Shown here one piece after another: positions 34,173-44,800 of a DNA stretch of 47,792 nt (positions are counted from its first letter, which is position 1; every line of letters begins with the position of its first letter). The stretch comes from Tepidiforma flava. Its GTDB lineage: Bacteria; Chloroflexota; Dehalococcoidia; Tepidiformales; Tepidiformaceae. Below the pieces are notes generated by a model that worked only from the letters and a program-made list of their open reading frames with translations, searched no databases and was not told the DNA's origin. Location: positions 1,797,088 through 1,844,879 of the forward strand of contig NZ_CP115149.1 of assembly GCF_027594505.1 (NCBI RefSeq), read 5' to 3'. A program made the translations under genes and the position numbers.

Positions 34173-34979
34173 TCAACCGTGTCCCTGCGCCGCGTCCGGA
34201 AGGCCCGCGCTTCCCCCTTTGAACCAGCGCACCTCCCGGTGCAGCGCCCGCTCCAGCCGCGCCAGGTACTCCCGCCGCGGCACCTCGACCCCGCCGATCC
34301 GCGCCGTGTGCGGGTTCAGCACCTGGATGTCGATCAGCTCCACCCCGAGCGCCCGGCAGTGCTGCACCATCGCCGCCACCGCAACCTTCGAAGCATCCGT
34401 GTACAGCGTGAACATCGATTCCGCCCCGAACATCGCGCCCACCGCCAGCCCGTACAGCCCGCCCGCCAGCGTCTCACCCAGCCACACCTCGAAGCTGTGC
34501 GCCCACCCGAGCCGATGCAGCTCCCGGTACGCCGCCATCAAATTCGGCGTCAGCCACGTCCCCTCCCGCCGCTCGCTGCAGCAGACGATGACCTCGTGGA
34601 ACGCTGCGTCCACCGTCACCCGGAACCGCCCGGACCGGATCGTTCGCCCCAGCCGCCGCGGCACGGTGAACGTCTCCACCGGCAGGATCGCCCGCGGGTT
34701 CGGCGAGCACCACCAGAGCTCGTCCTCCTCACCCCGCGGCCACGGGAAGTACCCCAGCCGGTAGCCCGCCACGATCATCTCCGGCGTGAATTCGCCGCCC
34801 TGCACGTAGACCGTCTCATCCCCCCGGGCCAGCGCCTCCGGCCCGGGGACCGAATACCGCGCACGGGGCAGCGGCAGCGCCGGCCCCCGCGTGCGCAGCT
34901 CGAGCGGGATGGGGCACGGCCGCCCCGCGCTGTCCCGCACCGCGACCGCGGCGAGGTCCGAACCACGCTCACCGCTCAC
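34173..34979 (-). CDS. aat: Leucyl/phenylalanyl-tRNA--protein transferase
   Basis: Adds Leu or Phe from tRNA to the N-terminus of proteins with basic N-terminal residues, marking them for ClpS/ClpAP decay (N-end rule). 268 residues from GTG 34979; the first about 40 residues (SGERGSDLAAVAVRDSAGRP) are an extension. Signature: EMIVAGYRLGYFPWPRGEED, ELWWCSPNPRAILPVE, GTWLTPNLMAAYRELHRLGW, AHSFEVWLGETLAGGLYGLA, ESMFTLYTDASKVAVAAMVQ, and LIDIQVLNPHTARIGG. The GTG overlaps the thioesterase stop as GTGA. Confidence 0.95.
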   Translation of the reverse strand: MSGERGSDLAAVAVRDSAGRPCPIPLELRTRGPALPLPRARYSVPGPEALARGDETVYVQGGEFTPEMIVAGYRLGYFPWPRGEEDELWWCSPNPRAILPVETFTVPRRLGRTIRSGRFRVTVDAAFHEVIVCCSERREGTWLTPNLMAAYRELHRLGWAHSFEVWLGETLAGGLYGLAVGAMFGAESMFTLYTDASKVAVAAMVQHCRALGVELIDIQVLNPHTARIGGVEVPRREYLARLERALHREVRWFKGGSAGLPDAAQGHG

Positions 34980-35413
34980 CCCGCCGGCTCCCGCCGCCCC
35001 CCGATGACGAACGTCACCAGCCCGAGGGCCACGACCCGGCCCGCATCGTCCCGCACCTCTACCTGCGTGAACGCCGCCGTCCGACCCATCTTCACCACCC
35101 GCGCCTCGGCCACCAGCTCCGTGCCCCGCGCCGGCGCGAGGTACGAAACGTGCAGGTCGCTCGTCGCGTGCGGCCGCGCCCGGATCTCCGCCTCCTGCCG
35201 CAGCGTCCGCACGGCGCCGCCCGCGCACGAATCGATCAGGCTCGAGATCACGCCCCCGTGCACCACGTCGTTGTAATTCAGGTGCTCCTCGCGCAGCCGC
35301 ACCCGGTTCACCACCCGGCCCGGGGCCGCCGAGACCGTCTCGATCCCCACCAGCTCCCAGTACCGCCCCCGGGCCCACGCCTGCAGCCGGGCCGTCAGGT
35401 CGCCGTCGTCCAT
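34976..35413 (-). CDS. PaaI-like hotdog-fold acyl-CoA thioesterase
   Basis: Probably hydrolyses an acyl-CoA thioester; 145 residues. Hotdog-fold signature: LNYNDVVHGGVISSLIDSCA (HGG with the catalytic Asp/Asn region), DLHVSYLAPARGTELVAEAR, and VVKMGRTAAFTQVEVRDDAG. The substrate is unknown, phenylacetyl-CoA or a medium aromatic acyl-CoA being possible. Leaderless-type promoter (TAGGCT, 7 nt before ATG). It is the head of a unit continuing into aat. Confidence 0.88.
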   Translation of the reverse strand: MDDGDLTARLQAWARGRYWELVGIETVSAAPGRVVNRVRLREEHLNYNDVVHGGVISSLIDSCAGGAVRTLRQEAEIRARPHATSDLHVSYLAPARGTELVAEARVVKMGRTAAFTQVEVRDDAGRVVALGLVTFVIGGRREPAG

Positions 35414-35420
35414 GCGCGAA

Positions 35421-35426
35421 AGCCTA
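35421..35426 (-). promoter_or_regulatory. -10 element TAGGCT, leaderless start
   Basis: Minus-strand TAGGCT ends 7 nt before ATG 35413. The same hexamer and spacing occur at the HD-yajC operon. Confidence 0.5.
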
Positions 35427-35527
35427 CCCCGCGCCGCAGCCGCGCTCCACGGGCACCGTAGCGCGCGAGGCCCTGTCGCTCGCCCCGCCGCTTCCCGCTG
35501 CCGCCCGCGCCGCCGCTATCATCGAGC

Positions 35528-35546
35528 GCCGGCTCGGCCCGCCGGC
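35528..35546 (-). terminator. Hairpin after leuD
   Basis: GCCGGC-N7-GCCGGC begins directly after the leuD stop. It has no T tract, so it is a weak terminator candidate. Confidence 0.35.
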
Positions 35547-36155
35547 CTAACCCGCCAGCAGCGCCTCCGTCTTCGGCAGCCACGCCGGCCGGGCCTGTTC
35601 ATACGCCGCAATCCGGTCCTCCAGCTGCAGCGTCAGCCCGATATCGTCCAGCCCGTTCAGCAGGCAATACTTCACGAACGGGTCAATCTCGAACCGCCGG
35701 ACCCACGTCCCGTCCGCCGTCGCCACCGTCTGCGATTCCAGGTCGACCACCAGCTCCGCCTCCGGCAGCTCCTCCGCCCGCGCCACCAGCCAGTCGCAGT
35801 CCTCCTGCGGCAGCGTGATCGTCAAGAGCCCCACCTTCGACGAGTTGTTCCGGAAGATGTCCGCGAACGACGGCGCGATGATCACCCGCAGCCCCATGTC
35901 GTCCAGCGCCCAGACCGCGTGCTCGCGCGATGACCCGCAGCCGAAGTTCGGCCCCGTCACCATGATCGGCGCGCCCTGGTAGACCGGCCGGTTCAGTACG
36001 AACTCCGGGTCCTTCCGCCATTCGTCGAACGCGTACGGCCCGAATCCCGTCCGCTCGATCCGCTTCAGGAACTCCTTCGAAATGATCTGGTCCGTGTCCA
36101 CATCGGCCCGGTTCAGCGGGATGACCCGCCCGCGCACCGTCTCGAACTTCTTCAT
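35547..36155 (-). CDS. leuD: 3-isopropylmalate dehydratase small subunit
   Basis: Forms with LeuC the isomerase converting 2- to 3-isopropylmalate; 202 residues, the usual size. Motifs: [79 protein letters not shown]. It starts 2 nt after the leuC stop, so the two are one unit. Confidence 0.97.
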   Translation of the reverse strand: MKKFETVRGRVIPLNRADVDTDQIISKEFLKRIERTGFGPYAFDEWRKDPEFVLNRPVYQGAPIMVTGPNFGCGSSREHAVWALDDMGLRVIIAPSFADIFRNNSSKVGLLTITLPQEDCDWLVARAEELPEAELVVDLESQTVATADGTWVRRFEIDPFVKYCLLNGLDDIGLTLQLEDRIAAYEQARPAWLPKTEALLAG

Positions 36156-36157
36156 CG

Positions 36158-37564
36158 CTACTTCCACTCCCGGATGTCGACGAAATGCCCTGCGATCGCC
36201 GCCGCGGCCGCCATCTGCGGGCTCACGAGGTGCGTCCGGCCCCCGCGGCCCTGCCGGCCCTCGAAGTTCCGGTTCGAGGTGCTCGCGCAGCGCTCGCCCG
36301 GCATCAGGATGTCCGGGTTCATCCCGAGGCACATCGAGCAGCCGGCCTCCCGCCACTCGAACCCCGCCTCTTTGAAGATGCGGTCGAGCCCCTCCTCCTC
36401 CGCCTGGTGCTTCACCAGCCCGGAGCCCGGCACCACCATCGCCCGCACGTGCGGCGCGACCTTCCGGCCCCGCACCACCTCCGCCGCAGCCCGCAGGTCT
36501 TCGATCCGGCTGTTCGTGCACGACCCGATGAACACCCGGTCCAGCCGGATCTCCTGGATCGGCGTGCCCGGCTCCAGCCCCATGTAGTGCAGCGCGCGCT
36601 CCGCCAGCTCCCGCGCCTGCGGCGTCGGGGCCTCCGAGGGGTCCGGCACCCGGCCCGTCACCGGCACGCTCTGCGCCGGCGTCGTCCCCCACGTCACCGT
36701 CGGCACGATCTCCGCACCGTCGAGCGTCACGTACGTGTCGAATTCTGCCCCTTCGTCGGTCGGCAGCGACCGCCAGTAGTCCAGCGCCCGCTCCCAGTCA
36801 GCCCCCTTCGGCGCGAACCGCCGCCCTTCCATGTAGGCAAACGTCGTGTCATCGGGCGCGATCAGCCCGGCCCGCGCCCCGCCTTCGATCGACATGTTGC
36901 AAATGGTCATCCGCCCTTCCATCGAAAGGTTCCGGATGACCTCGCCCCGGTATTCGATGACGTGCCCGACGCCGCCCGAGACGCCGATCTTGGCGATGAT
37001 CCCGAGGATCACGTCCTTCGCCGTCACACCCGGGTGCAGCTCGCCGGTCACCTCCACCGACATCGTCTTCGGCTTCGCCTGCGGCAGCGTCTGCGTCGCG
37101 AGCACGTGCTCCACCTCGCTCGTGCCGATGCCGAAGGCGAGCGCGCCGAACGCCCCGTGCGTCGAGGTGTGGCTGTCCCCGCAGACGATCGTCATCCCCG
37201 GCTGCGTCAGCCCCTGCTCCGGCCCGATCACGTGCACGATCCCCTGCCGGATGTCCCCCACCCCAAACAGCGGGATGCCGAACTCCTCGCAGTTCTTCCG
37301 CAGCGCCTCCACCTGCTGCACCGAAAGCGGGTCCGACCACGGCTTGTCCCGGTCGATGGTCGGCACGTTGTGGTCGACCGTCGCCAGCGTCAGCTCCGGG
37401 TGCCGCACCCGCCGGCCGGCCAGCCGCAGCCCTTCGAACGCCTGCGGCGACGTCACTTCGTGCACGAGATGGAGGTCGATGAAGAGCAGGTCGGGCTTCC
37501 CCGGCTCGCTCGCCACGACGTGCTGCTCCCAGATCTTCTGGATGATGGTCTTCGGTGTGCTCAC
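36158..37564 (-). CDS. leuC: 3-isopropylmalate dehydratase large subunit
   Basis: Fe-S large subunit of isopropylmalate isomerase; 468 residues from GTG 37564 with GGAG 5 nt upstream. The frame extends further upstream, but that part is unrelated. Motifs: [47 protein letters not shown] (cluster Cys region), [20 protein letters not shown] and [20 protein letters not shown] (the paired cluster Cys), and [27 protein letters not shown] at 37612-37617 is the likely -10 of the leuCD unit. Confidence 0.97.
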   Translation of the reverse strand: MSTPKTIIQKIWEQHVVASEPGKPDLLFIDLHLVHEVTSPQAFEGLRLAGRRVRHPELTLATVDHNVPTIDRDKPWSDPLSVQQVEALRKNCEEFGIPLFGVGDIRQGIVHVIGPEQGLTQPGMTIVCGDSHTSTHGAFGALAFGIGTSEVEHVLATQTLPQAKPKTMSVEVTGELHPGVTAKDVILGIIAKIGVSGGVGHVIEYRGEVIRNLSMEGRMTICNMSIEGGARAGLIAPDDTTFAYMEGRRFAPKGADWERALDYWRSLPTDEGAEFDTYVTLDGAEIVPTVTWGTTPAQSVPVTGRVPDPSEAPTPQARELAERALHYMGLEPGTPIQEIRLDRVFIGSCTNSRIEDLRAAAEVVRGRKVAPHVRAMVVPGSGLVKHQAEEEGLDRIFKEAGFEWREAGCSMCLGMNPDILMPGERCASTSNRNFEGRQGRGGRTHLVSPQMAAAAAIAGHFVDIREWK

Positions 37565-37611
37565 AGGGCTCCTGCCGCGGTCGGTCTCGTTCTTGGCGGG
37601 TTGTGCCGAAA

Positions 37612-37617
37612 AGTGTA
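37612..37617 (-). promoter_or_regulatory. -10 element TACACT of leuCD
   Basis: TACACT on the minus strand, 47 nt before GTG 37564, in an unusually AT-rich patch. No T-box or attenuator peptide is evident in the short leader. Confidence 0.4.
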
Positions 37618-37643
37618 CCAGCCCCGCGGCTACCGGCCGGAGC

Positions 37644-40424
37644 TCAGCGCCGCACGCCCCGGCCGCCGGTGCCCGGTCGCGGAGGACTGCCCGGCGCCGG
37701 GAGGGCGCCGGCACTCGTCGCCTCGCTGAGGAGGCACAGGCGGATCGTCTCTATCAGCATCTTCGGACCTGCAAACGCCCGGGCCACCACCCGGTTCCCG
37801 GCAGAGTCCGCGGCCTTCGTCACTCGCCCCGAAGCGGCGTGCCCGATGTATCCCGTGTTCACGACCACGAGGTCGACCGAACCCGAAGCACGGTCCACAG
37901 CGCGCCCGCCCTGCTTCGCCGACTCCGGGTCCAGCCAGTCCACCTTCAGGCCAAAAGCTTCCAGCTCCGGCTGGGCTTTGGTCTGAAGACTGGGATGACC
38001 GCCCACGATGAGCACGGACTTTCCCCGCAGCCGTTCAGGGTCCGTCGGCACGCCGACGGGCTCACCGAGCAGTCGCTTGAGCTCCTCGCCGCCCGCGTCG
38101 CGCAGCTCCGGAAATGAAGCCGCGATGAGCCGGAAATCCTCGACGCGGCTCGATTCTTTGCGAAAGCCTTCGATGGCGCGCTGGACGAGCCCCTCCACCG
38201 GAAGCGCCCGCTCCAGCGCCCACTCCAGCCCCGCCAGCAGCGCCCGTTCGCGGAGTGAGGCGAACACCTCCCGGGATGAGAACTCCTCGCAGAGGTTCGG
38301 CACCTCGTCGTCCTTCCCCTGCCGCAGCAGCTCCCGCACCAGCCGCACGAACGCCTGCTCCGCGTCCTGGTCGTGCGTCTTCTTCCGCGCAGCATCCAGC
38401 GCCAGCCGGAACAGCTTGAGCCGCTGCTCACCGTCCAGCGCGTCCGCCCCCGCGATCGTCCCGTCCTCCACCCCGTCCGCGATCCGGTTCAGCGTGTTGT
38501 CCCCCCGCTGCGTCGCCGCCGCGAACTCCGCCGCGTCCAGCAGGTTCTGCACATTGCCGATGCCCCGCGCCTCCAGCGCAGCCGGCAGCACCTCGTCGAT
38601 CACCGCGTCCGTCACGTAGCCGCTGTCCTGCGCCAGCACCTCCGACAGGTGCTCCCAGCTGTCGTCCAGCCGCACCTGCTTCAGGTACTCGAAATACCCC
38701 TTGAAGTCCTTCACCAGCCCCTTTCCGTCGCCCTCAGCCGCCAGCCGGTACGCGGCGAGGAACTCGGCATACCGCCGCAGCCGTTCCTCGCTCCCGATGA
38801 GCCGCAGCAGCTGCCGGCGCACCTCGCGCGATGCCCACTCCCGCGGCCCGCGCGCAACGATCGCCAGCGCCGACACCGCCCCGACCGGCACCACCTCCGG
38901 GTGGCGCTCCTCGGCAGCCTTCAGCAACTCCACGGCCAGCTGCGCCGCCCACGAAAAATCTCCCGCGACGGTCGTCTTCTTCGGCCATGCGCTCGCCCAG
39001 TCCGCCACTGCCTCGCCCTCGTACAGGACGCTCGCGAGCAGCACGAGCCCGAGCACCCGCGTGTCCGCCGCGACCGCCTCGTCGCGCACGAACTCGCTCA
39101 GCCGCTGCTCGGAAACCTGCTGCCCGCGCCGCATCGCCCCGAGGAACTGCGCCAGCCGGACCAGCCCGTGGAGGCTCGGCTCCCGCCGCGCAATCTCCCG
39201 GTCCTCCGCGAGCCCGGCGATCGCTTCCCTCCCGGCTTCCCACCGGTCCTCGGCGATGCCGCTGCCGCGGTTGGTGACCTCCTGCCAGAGCGCCGCGTAC
39301 GCATCGGCGAACCGGTCGCCCTTCAGCCCGAGCGCGGCCTCGAACTCCTTCCACCCCGCGGCCTTCAGCCCGCGCTCCGCTTCCGCCGCGAGGTCTGCGT
39401 CAGCCCCGGCGTCGCCGGCCAGCGCCCGCCGGAACCACGTCAGCGCCTCGGCCCAGCGCCGGTTATGGAAGAACCAGTATCCCAGCAGCATCTGCAGGGC
39501 GGCCTGCTCGCCGTCCCGCGCCCGCTCCAGCCGGGCCTCGAGCGCCTGCCGCGCCGCGTCGTCGTGCTCGCTCCGCAGCCGTTCCAGCTCCGATTCCCAG
39601 TCGAAGACCGAGGCGGCCCCGTCCGGCGCCGCCGGTTCTTCCGTCTGGTCCGCACCTCCCGGCGTGGACGTCACCTCCCGGACCCGCGATTCGCCGGTCT
39701 GCAGGGTCTCCACGAGCCGCTCGAGCGCCGCGGCCAGCCGGTCCAGCCGCTCATACAGTCCCTCGAATCCCGCCGGGACGCGGCCCCCGGCCGCCGCCGG
39801 CGCGTCAGCCGCCGCGGCAGTCCCCGTCCCTTCCCCGTCCGCCGTCGGCGCCGCGTCGCCGGTCGCTGCTTCCTCGCGCACCGTCTCTGCGGCCTTCTGC
39901 GCCTCCGCCGCGTCCTGCGCCACCGCCCGGCGGCGCTCCTCCGCGATGCGCGCCTCCTCCGCTTCCCGCCACCGTTGCACCTCCCCGCCGTCGGGCAGCA
40001 CCAGCAGCTCGCCGAAGCCATCCTCGAGAATCCGCAGCGTCTCCGGCACCCGCGGCAGCCGCCAGCGCTTCTCTTGCGGCATCCACCGGTATCCCGGCAC
40101 CCGCTTCACCAGCTCCCGGTCCGCGAACGAACACTGCACCGAGAACTCCTGCTCCAGCACTTCGAGGTGAGCTTCCCCCATCGGCGGGTCCTGCTGCAGC
40201 GCCCGCGCGGCCGCCACCTCCTCCGCGAGGTCAGCCGACGGCTGCCAGCCCTCCGGCCCGAACAGGTGGTCCAGCAGCCGGTACGTCGCCATCTGCCGCG
40301 GCAGCGAAAAACTCCGGCGCGGCGGCAGCCACCGCGCCCCGGGAAAGTAGCGCAGCACGACACGGTCGGCCGCGCTCGCAGCCTCCGCCACCAGCCGGTT
40401 CTCATCCGCCCGCACCCTGATCAT
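37644..40424 (-). CDS. 926-residue protein: tandem HARP-like segments, helical repeat core, C-terminal DUF2325-like domain
   Basis: Function unknown. Residues 21-55 ([19 protein letters not shown]) and 95-142 ([19 protein letters not shown] then [12 protein letters not shown]) look like two copies of the short HARP-type motif (compact, Trp/Pro-rich, seen in SMARCAL1-like helicases for DNA binding). A charged coiled coil (150-187), an acidic Ala/Pro linker (188-270) and a long alpha-helical repeat region (275-790) follow. The end, 801-898, reads [32 protein letters not shown], then [20 protein letters not shown], which I recognise as the Rossmann-like DUF2325 pattern. No helicase, nuclease or protease motif is seen. 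Alone between leuC and the surface-protein block; a possible leaderless promoter (TAGAGT, 9 nt). Confidence 0.8.
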   Translation of the reverse strand: MIRVRADENRLVAEAASAADRVVLRYFPGARWLPPRRSFSLPRQMATYRLLDHLFGPEGWQPSADLAEEVAAARALQQDPPMGEAHLEVLEQEFSVQCSFADRELVKRVPGYRWMPQEKRWRLPRVPETLRILEDGFGELLVLPDGGEVQRWREAEEARIAEERRRAVAQDAAEAQKAAETVREEAATGDAAPTADGEGTGTAAAADAPAAAGGRVPAGFEGLYERLDRLAAALERLVETLQTGESRVREVTSTPGGADQTEEPAAPDGAASVFDWESELERLRSEHDDAARQALEARLERARDGEQAALQMLLGYWFFHNRRWAEALTWFRRALAGDAGADADLAAEAERGLKAAGWKEFEAALGLKGDRFADAYAALWQEVTNRGSGIAEDRWEAGREAIAGLAEDREIARREPSLHGLVRLAQFLGAMRRGQQVSEQRLSEFVRDEAVAADTRVLGLVLLASVLYEGEAVADWASAWPKKTTVAGDFSWAAQLAVELLKAAEERHPEVVPVGAVSALAIVARGPREWASREVRRQLLRLIGSEERLRRYAEFLAAYRLAAEGDGKGLVKDFKGYFEYLKQVRLDDSWEHLSEVLAQDSGYVTDAVIDEVLPAALEARGIGNVQNLLDAAEFAAATQRGDNTLNRIADGVEDGTIAGADALDGEQRLKLFRLALDAARKKTHDQDAEQAFVRLVRELLRQGKDDEVPNLCEEFSSREVFASLRERALLAGLEWALERALPVEGLVQRAIEGFRKESSRVEDFRLIAASFPELRDAGGEELKRLLGEPVGVPTDPERLRGKSVLIVGGHPSLQTKAQPELEAFGLKVDWLDPESAKQGGRAVDRASGSVDLVVVNTGYIGHAASGRVTKAADSAGNRVVARAFAGPKMLIETIRLCLLSEATSAGALPAPGSPPRPGTGGRGVRR

Positions 40425-40433
40425 CGCGCCGCA

Positions 40434-40439
40434 ACTCTA
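40434..40439 (-). promoter_or_regulatory. -10 element TAGAGT
   Basis: Minus-strand TAGAGT ends 9 nt before ATG 40424, slightly longer than the other leaderless starts; no Shine-Dalgarno between. Confidence 0.35.
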
Positions 40440-40638
40440 GCACGCCGAAAGCAGGCCCCGCGTATCACCCGCCCGCCTCGCCCGGTTGCCGCCAGGGCCA
40501 CATCCGGTGGCCGAACGGTGGACTTCTAACGCCGCTCTAATGGCCCCGCCTTGACACGCTGCGGTATCTTCACGATGCGTTCACTGAAGTGGTCGAGCGG
40601 TGGACAGCACGGTTCGAACGGGTGGCCCACGGGAGCCC

Positions 40639-40664
40639 CCGGGTTCGTTGGGGAGCGAGCCCGG
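40639..40664 (+). promoter_or_regulatory. Stem-loop in the leader of the secreted protein at 40696
   Basis: CCGGGTTCG pairs with CGAGCCCGG (one G-T pair, 9 bp) around an 8-nt loop. It lies 31 nt before the ATG within a 270-nt intergenic stretch, which also holds a consensus TTGACA at 40551 without a well spaced -10. Confidence 0.35.
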
Positions 40665-40695
40665 TCCCGCCCGCCAGCCCGCAGGGAAGTTCGCC

Positions 40696-41670
40696 ATGAC
40701 GCCCCGCCGCATCGTCGCTCTCCTCGCTGCCGCAGCGGCCGCGTTCGCTGCCTTCGCCGCCCTGCCGGCCGCCGCCCAGGTTCCATACACCGTCTCCGCG
40801 GTCGCTCCCGCGCCGGTCCAGCCCGGCCAGCAGGCTGCCGTCACGGTCCGTGTCGAGGGCCAGGTCGCCGCGCTTCCGGGCTTCATCTACGACGTGCAGG
40901 GCGGCACCCTCGTCGGCGTGCTCGCGCCCACTCCCGTCGCCGCCAACGTCGCCGAAGGCACCGTCTTCGTCCGCCGCGACACCCCCGGCACCGCGACCCT
41001 CTCGGTCTCGTTCGCCGGCCAGGTCCTCGCGTCCGCGAACGTCACCTTCGCGGCCTCCGCCGGCGCCATCCGCGTCGAAACCCTCCTGGATGCCGGCCCC
41101 GATGCGGCCGCCCGCACCTGGCGCTACCAGGTCATCGACCCCGCGGGCGCGGTCGTTGCCGAGCTCCAGACCAGCACCAGCGGCGACGCGCCGCTCGGCG
41201 CGGCCGTCGCCGAAGGCCTGCCCGCCGGCGCCTACGCCGTCCGCCAGGTGCTCGGCGCCGATACCGCCCTCGCCTGCGCACCCGGCGCCTTCTACGCCGT
41301 CAGCCAGCCGGCCGGCGCGGTCGCCGCCGTCACCCTCGGCGCCAGCACGGTCACCGTCCGCTTCACCATCGTCCCCTGCCCCGACCTCCCGGCGGGCCTC
41401 GAAGTCATCATCCCGGTCGATACCATCGTGCCCGGCGCGGGCAGCGGCATCATCGGCGATGCCGTCCCCGCCCCCGCCGAGCCGCCCTTCAGCGAAGTCG
41501 CCGGCGTCCGCCAGCCCGGCCCCGGCCTGCTCCCGCCGGCCGCGGGCAACAGCCCGGCGGCAGCCGCGCCCTCCCCGCTCCCGGCGCTCCTCGCCGCGGG
41601 TTCCCTGCTCCTCCTCTCCGGCAGCGGACTCCTCCTCCTCGCCCGCCGCCGGTCCCGCCCCCTGGTGTGA
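40696..41670 (+). CDS. Secreted, C-terminally anchored surface protein
   Basis: Cell-surface protein, 324 residues. Signal peptide MTPRRIVALLAAAAAAFAAF to AALPAAAQ (cleavage after AAA-Q likely), then beta-rich segments (VTVRVEGQVA, GTATLSVSFAGQVLASANVT) and a SpaA/prealbumin-like stretch (YQVIDPAGAVVAELQTS, GLPAGAYAVRQVLGAD, VTVRFTIVPCP). A Pro/Ala linker precedes one C-terminal helix (ALLAAGSLLLLSGSGLLLLA) and a basic tail RRRSR, like a sorting or anchoring signal. GGGAAG lies before ATG 40696; a longer frame from 40600 has no signal peptide. Role unknown. It is followed by a strong hairpin terminator. Confidence 0.8.
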   Translation: MTPRRIVALLAAAAAAFAAFAALPAAAQVPYTVSAVAPAPVQPGQQAAVTVRVEGQVAALPGFIYDVQGGTLVGVLAPTPVAANVAEGTVFVRRDTPGTATLSVSFAGQVLASANVTFAASAGAIRVETLLDAGPDAAARTWRYQVIDPAGAVVAELQTSTSGDAPLGAAVAEGLPAGAYAVRQVLGADTALACAPGAFYAVSQPAGAVAAVTLGASTVTVRFTIVPCPDLPAGLEVIIPVDTIVPGAGSGIIGDAVPAPAEPPFSEVAGVRQPGPGLLPPAAGNSPAAAAPSPLPALLAAGSLLLLSGSGLLLLARRRSRPLV

Positions 41671-41687
41671 GCCTTCGGTCAGGAGGC

Positions 41688-41723
41688 ACCCCGGGTGCGC
41701 CAGTTGGCCGGCGCACCCGGGGT
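41688..41723 (+). terminator. Strong GC hairpin terminator
   Basis: Perfect 14-bp inverted repeat (ACCCCGGGTGCGCC, 41688-41701, and its complement 41710-41723) with an 8-nt loop, 18 nt after the stop, followed by AACTATTTCC. It separates the two surface-protein genes. Confidence 0.7.
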
Positions 41724-41766
41724 AACTATTTCCCCCTTCGGACGTTCAGATTTTACGGACGGAGGC

Positions 41767-41796
41767 TTGACGCTAACGCCGGCCTTCGGCCATAAC
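41767..41796 (+). promoter_or_regulatory. Promoter TTGACG-N18-CATAAC of the 1297-residue surface protein
   Basis: TTGACG (41767-41772) matches the -35 consensus in five bases, and CATAAC (41791-41796) matches the -10 core ATAA. It is the best sigma-70 promoter seen in the window and sits in an AT-rich patch. It is followed by a leader of about 95 nt with a 12-bp stem (41810-41847, 2-nt bulge) and a second 5-bp stem (41860-41878). Confidence 0.55.
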
Positions 41797-41899
41797 TTTT
41801 CAAGCTCACGGCAGCCACCGGTGGGTCGAGACGCCGGTGCCGCTGCCGCCCAATCCCTCGGCGCCGGCGGGGTGCGCCCACGAGTCCCAGGGGGACTTC

Positions 41900-44800
41900 A
41901 TGGTGCGTTCCTTACGGCGGTTTTTCGTTTTTGCCGCCCTCGCCCTCCTCGCAGCCGTCGTCTCGGTCGGCCAGCTCCGCTTGTCCGAAACCCCGGCGCG
42001 CGCCGCCTACGACCCCTCCGGCCCCGCGTGGGACCCTCTCTCCTCCTTCGACACGTCGAGCAGCCCGGCCCCCGTCTTCCAGCCGCCGAAGCTCCTCGCC
42101 GGCACCAACTCCCACGGCCTCCCGGCCAACGCCCAGACCCGCAACGGCTACTGCCTCGATGTCAACGTCCCCGGCGTGACCGCGGCCGCGATCGGCACCC
42201 TCGGCTTCGTCATCACCGCCGCCAATCCCATCAACCCCGCCGACCCGCCCGCCGTCAACGTCCCCGTCCCAACGAGCGGCACCTACGCCTACGGCGCGGT
42301 CGGCCCCGCGGCCGGCGCCGACTACTACGACGGCGGCACCCCGGCCGATACCTCCGACGATGTCTACTGCGTCGTCGCCTACGCACCGCCCGGCTACCAG
42401 ACCCTCTCCATCGCCTGGCACTGGGAGGGCACCGCCTCGGTCCCGAACCCCATCGTCCTCCCCGACATCGCCATCGTCACCGTCACCCTCGACAAGATCG
42501 GCGACGGCATCGTCGGCGGCCCCGCCGAGGTGTGCACCACCGGCTGGGACAGCACCTTCCTCACCGGCGCCTCCTCCAACCCCGTCTCCGGCGTCAACAG
42601 CCCGCTCATCCCCAACGGGCTCACGGACCCGCCCGACCCGCTCAACGCCGTTGCCACCACCGACTTCTCGATCGTCTCCTTCGCCGGCGCCACGCCGACT
42701 GTCGCCTACGTCCGCCAGGTCGGGCCCGAGTGGTGCGCCGGCATCGATGCGCCCAACAACTCCTCGAACATCCAGGTCCAGTTCAACTTCCACGCCGTCT
42801 ACAACCGCGCCGATATCGGCAACCCTGTCGTCACCATCGACAAAGACGCCGACGACCAGCCGGCCAGCCTCCAGCTCCCCGCCAATCGCCTCGTCGAAAT
42901 CAAGCGCGTCGTCGAACTGCGCCACGTGACCCTCGATGGGCGCACCCCGCCGCGCCCCCTCTCCTCCCCGATGGTCATCGGCGCCACGCACTACATCTGC
43001 CTCATCGGCACCGTCGCCGCTGACTCCCTCCTCGCCTCCAACATCGTCTTCACGCCCATCGGCGGCCCCGACGTGCCCGGCGTCACCGGCATCACCGTCT
43101 TCCACAAGTCCGCCGCGAACGAGCCCGGCATCAGCTCCTCCGTGCCCAACGGCACCCTCTGCTTCTCCTACACCTCGAACGCACCCGGCCAGCACGCCGT
43201 CGCCGCCTACTTCAATGACTCGAACAACGGCGGCGCCCTCACCGCGGCCTTCTTCGACACCGACGGCGACGGCAATGGCATCGTCCAGCCCGGCCCCGCG
43301 AGTCCCCTCATCACCCGCTGGGTCCGCATCGATCGCACCGAAATCACCACCGGCGGCACGCCCACCTCCGGCGTCGTGACCTTCGGCACGATCGAGCTCC
43401 CCCTCCGCTTCAACGTCGCCGACGGCACCTTCCTCGCCAGCGCGAACCTCACCGAATGGGTCATCGGCTCCTTCAACTCCGGCACGCCGCAGACCACGAA
43501 CCTCCTCGTCGACGGCGCCCGCCTCGAGATGCGCATCATCGGCTGCGGCTACTTCCAGGTCCCCAACACGCTCCTCAAGCCGACCGTCGTCACCGGCATC
43601 TCAATCGGCGGCCGGTTCGAACTGAACGACGGCAGCCAGGACCCCTTCGCGCCCGCCTTCGGCGACACTGACGCCAACCCCGACGACATCCGCATCTCCA
43701 CCACCAACGCCCCCAACTGCGGCCCGAGCGCCACCACCCGCCTCGAAATCGACGTCTTCTACCCCGGCCAAACCACGCCCGCCAGCGTCACCGAACACGT
43801 CACCATCCGGTACGTGTTCTTCCCCGGCCAGAAGGATATCCGCGTCGCCTGGGCCGGTCAGATCGTGACCATCACCTACGCCTTTGCTTCCAACGTCTCC
43901 TGCGCCGGCCAGACGGTCCGCTTCACCCGCCCTTCCGGCCAGCCCGGCACCTTCCTGCCGGCCCCCGGCATCACCATCGACGGCCCCGGCTCAGCATCCA
44001 CCGACTTCGGCGCAAACTGCTCCGCCACCATCCGCTACGAAAGCGAAGTCCCCGGCGAGGTCGACATCGAAGTCTTCATCGACGGGCGCCCGTGGACCAA
44101 GATCGCCTACGTCATCTACTACCTCGTCTTCGAAGACATCACCGTCGACGCCACCCCCGACCAGTTCGTCTCCACCCTCGGCGGCGTCACTGCCAACCTC
44201 CGCGGCTACTTCGTCGGCTCCAACCCCTCCGGCCGCCCCGCCGAGACCAAGCCTGACGGCCGCACCGTCCCGGCCGACCGCTGGGTCCTCCCCGACGACT
44301 GGTCGCGGCTCCGCGGTGACCCCGACTTCCGCACCGACCCGCCCGAGATGCCTGCCGCCATCGTCACCTTCATGATGCAGAACGAGCCCGTCCGAAACTC
44401 CTACAACCCGCGCGTCACGAACGGCTCCTCCGGCTTCTTCGTCCCGGATGACCCGACCGACTTCTCCCCCAACGTGAACCCCCACACGAAGGTGCCGACC
44501 GTCCTCGGCTCCCTCGCGAAGCCCCGCATGTACTCCCAGCCCTCCGACGGGCAGGGCCAGGCCACCATCGCCACCTACGGCGACTTCAACCTCACCTTCG
44601 AGGAATGCCCCGCGAACCGCATCACTGGCAACCCCCACTGCGAGCCGGAGCAGGTCGTCGGCCGCAGCCGCTACTTCGCCGTCGCCGAGTACCCTGAGCC
44701 CACCACCCGCGGCAAGCACCCCGCCATCGCCTCCAACATCGGCGAGACCACCTGGCGCTGGGCCGGCTACAAGCGCGTCACCGTCGTCAACGGCGAATCG

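Noticed and set aside
40590..40640. tRNA-like pieces: a D-arm-like GGTCGAGCGGT and a T-arm-like GGTTCGAAC
   Set aside because: The two are only about 13 nt apart, with no anticodon arm and no matching acceptor stem, so no cloverleaf can form.
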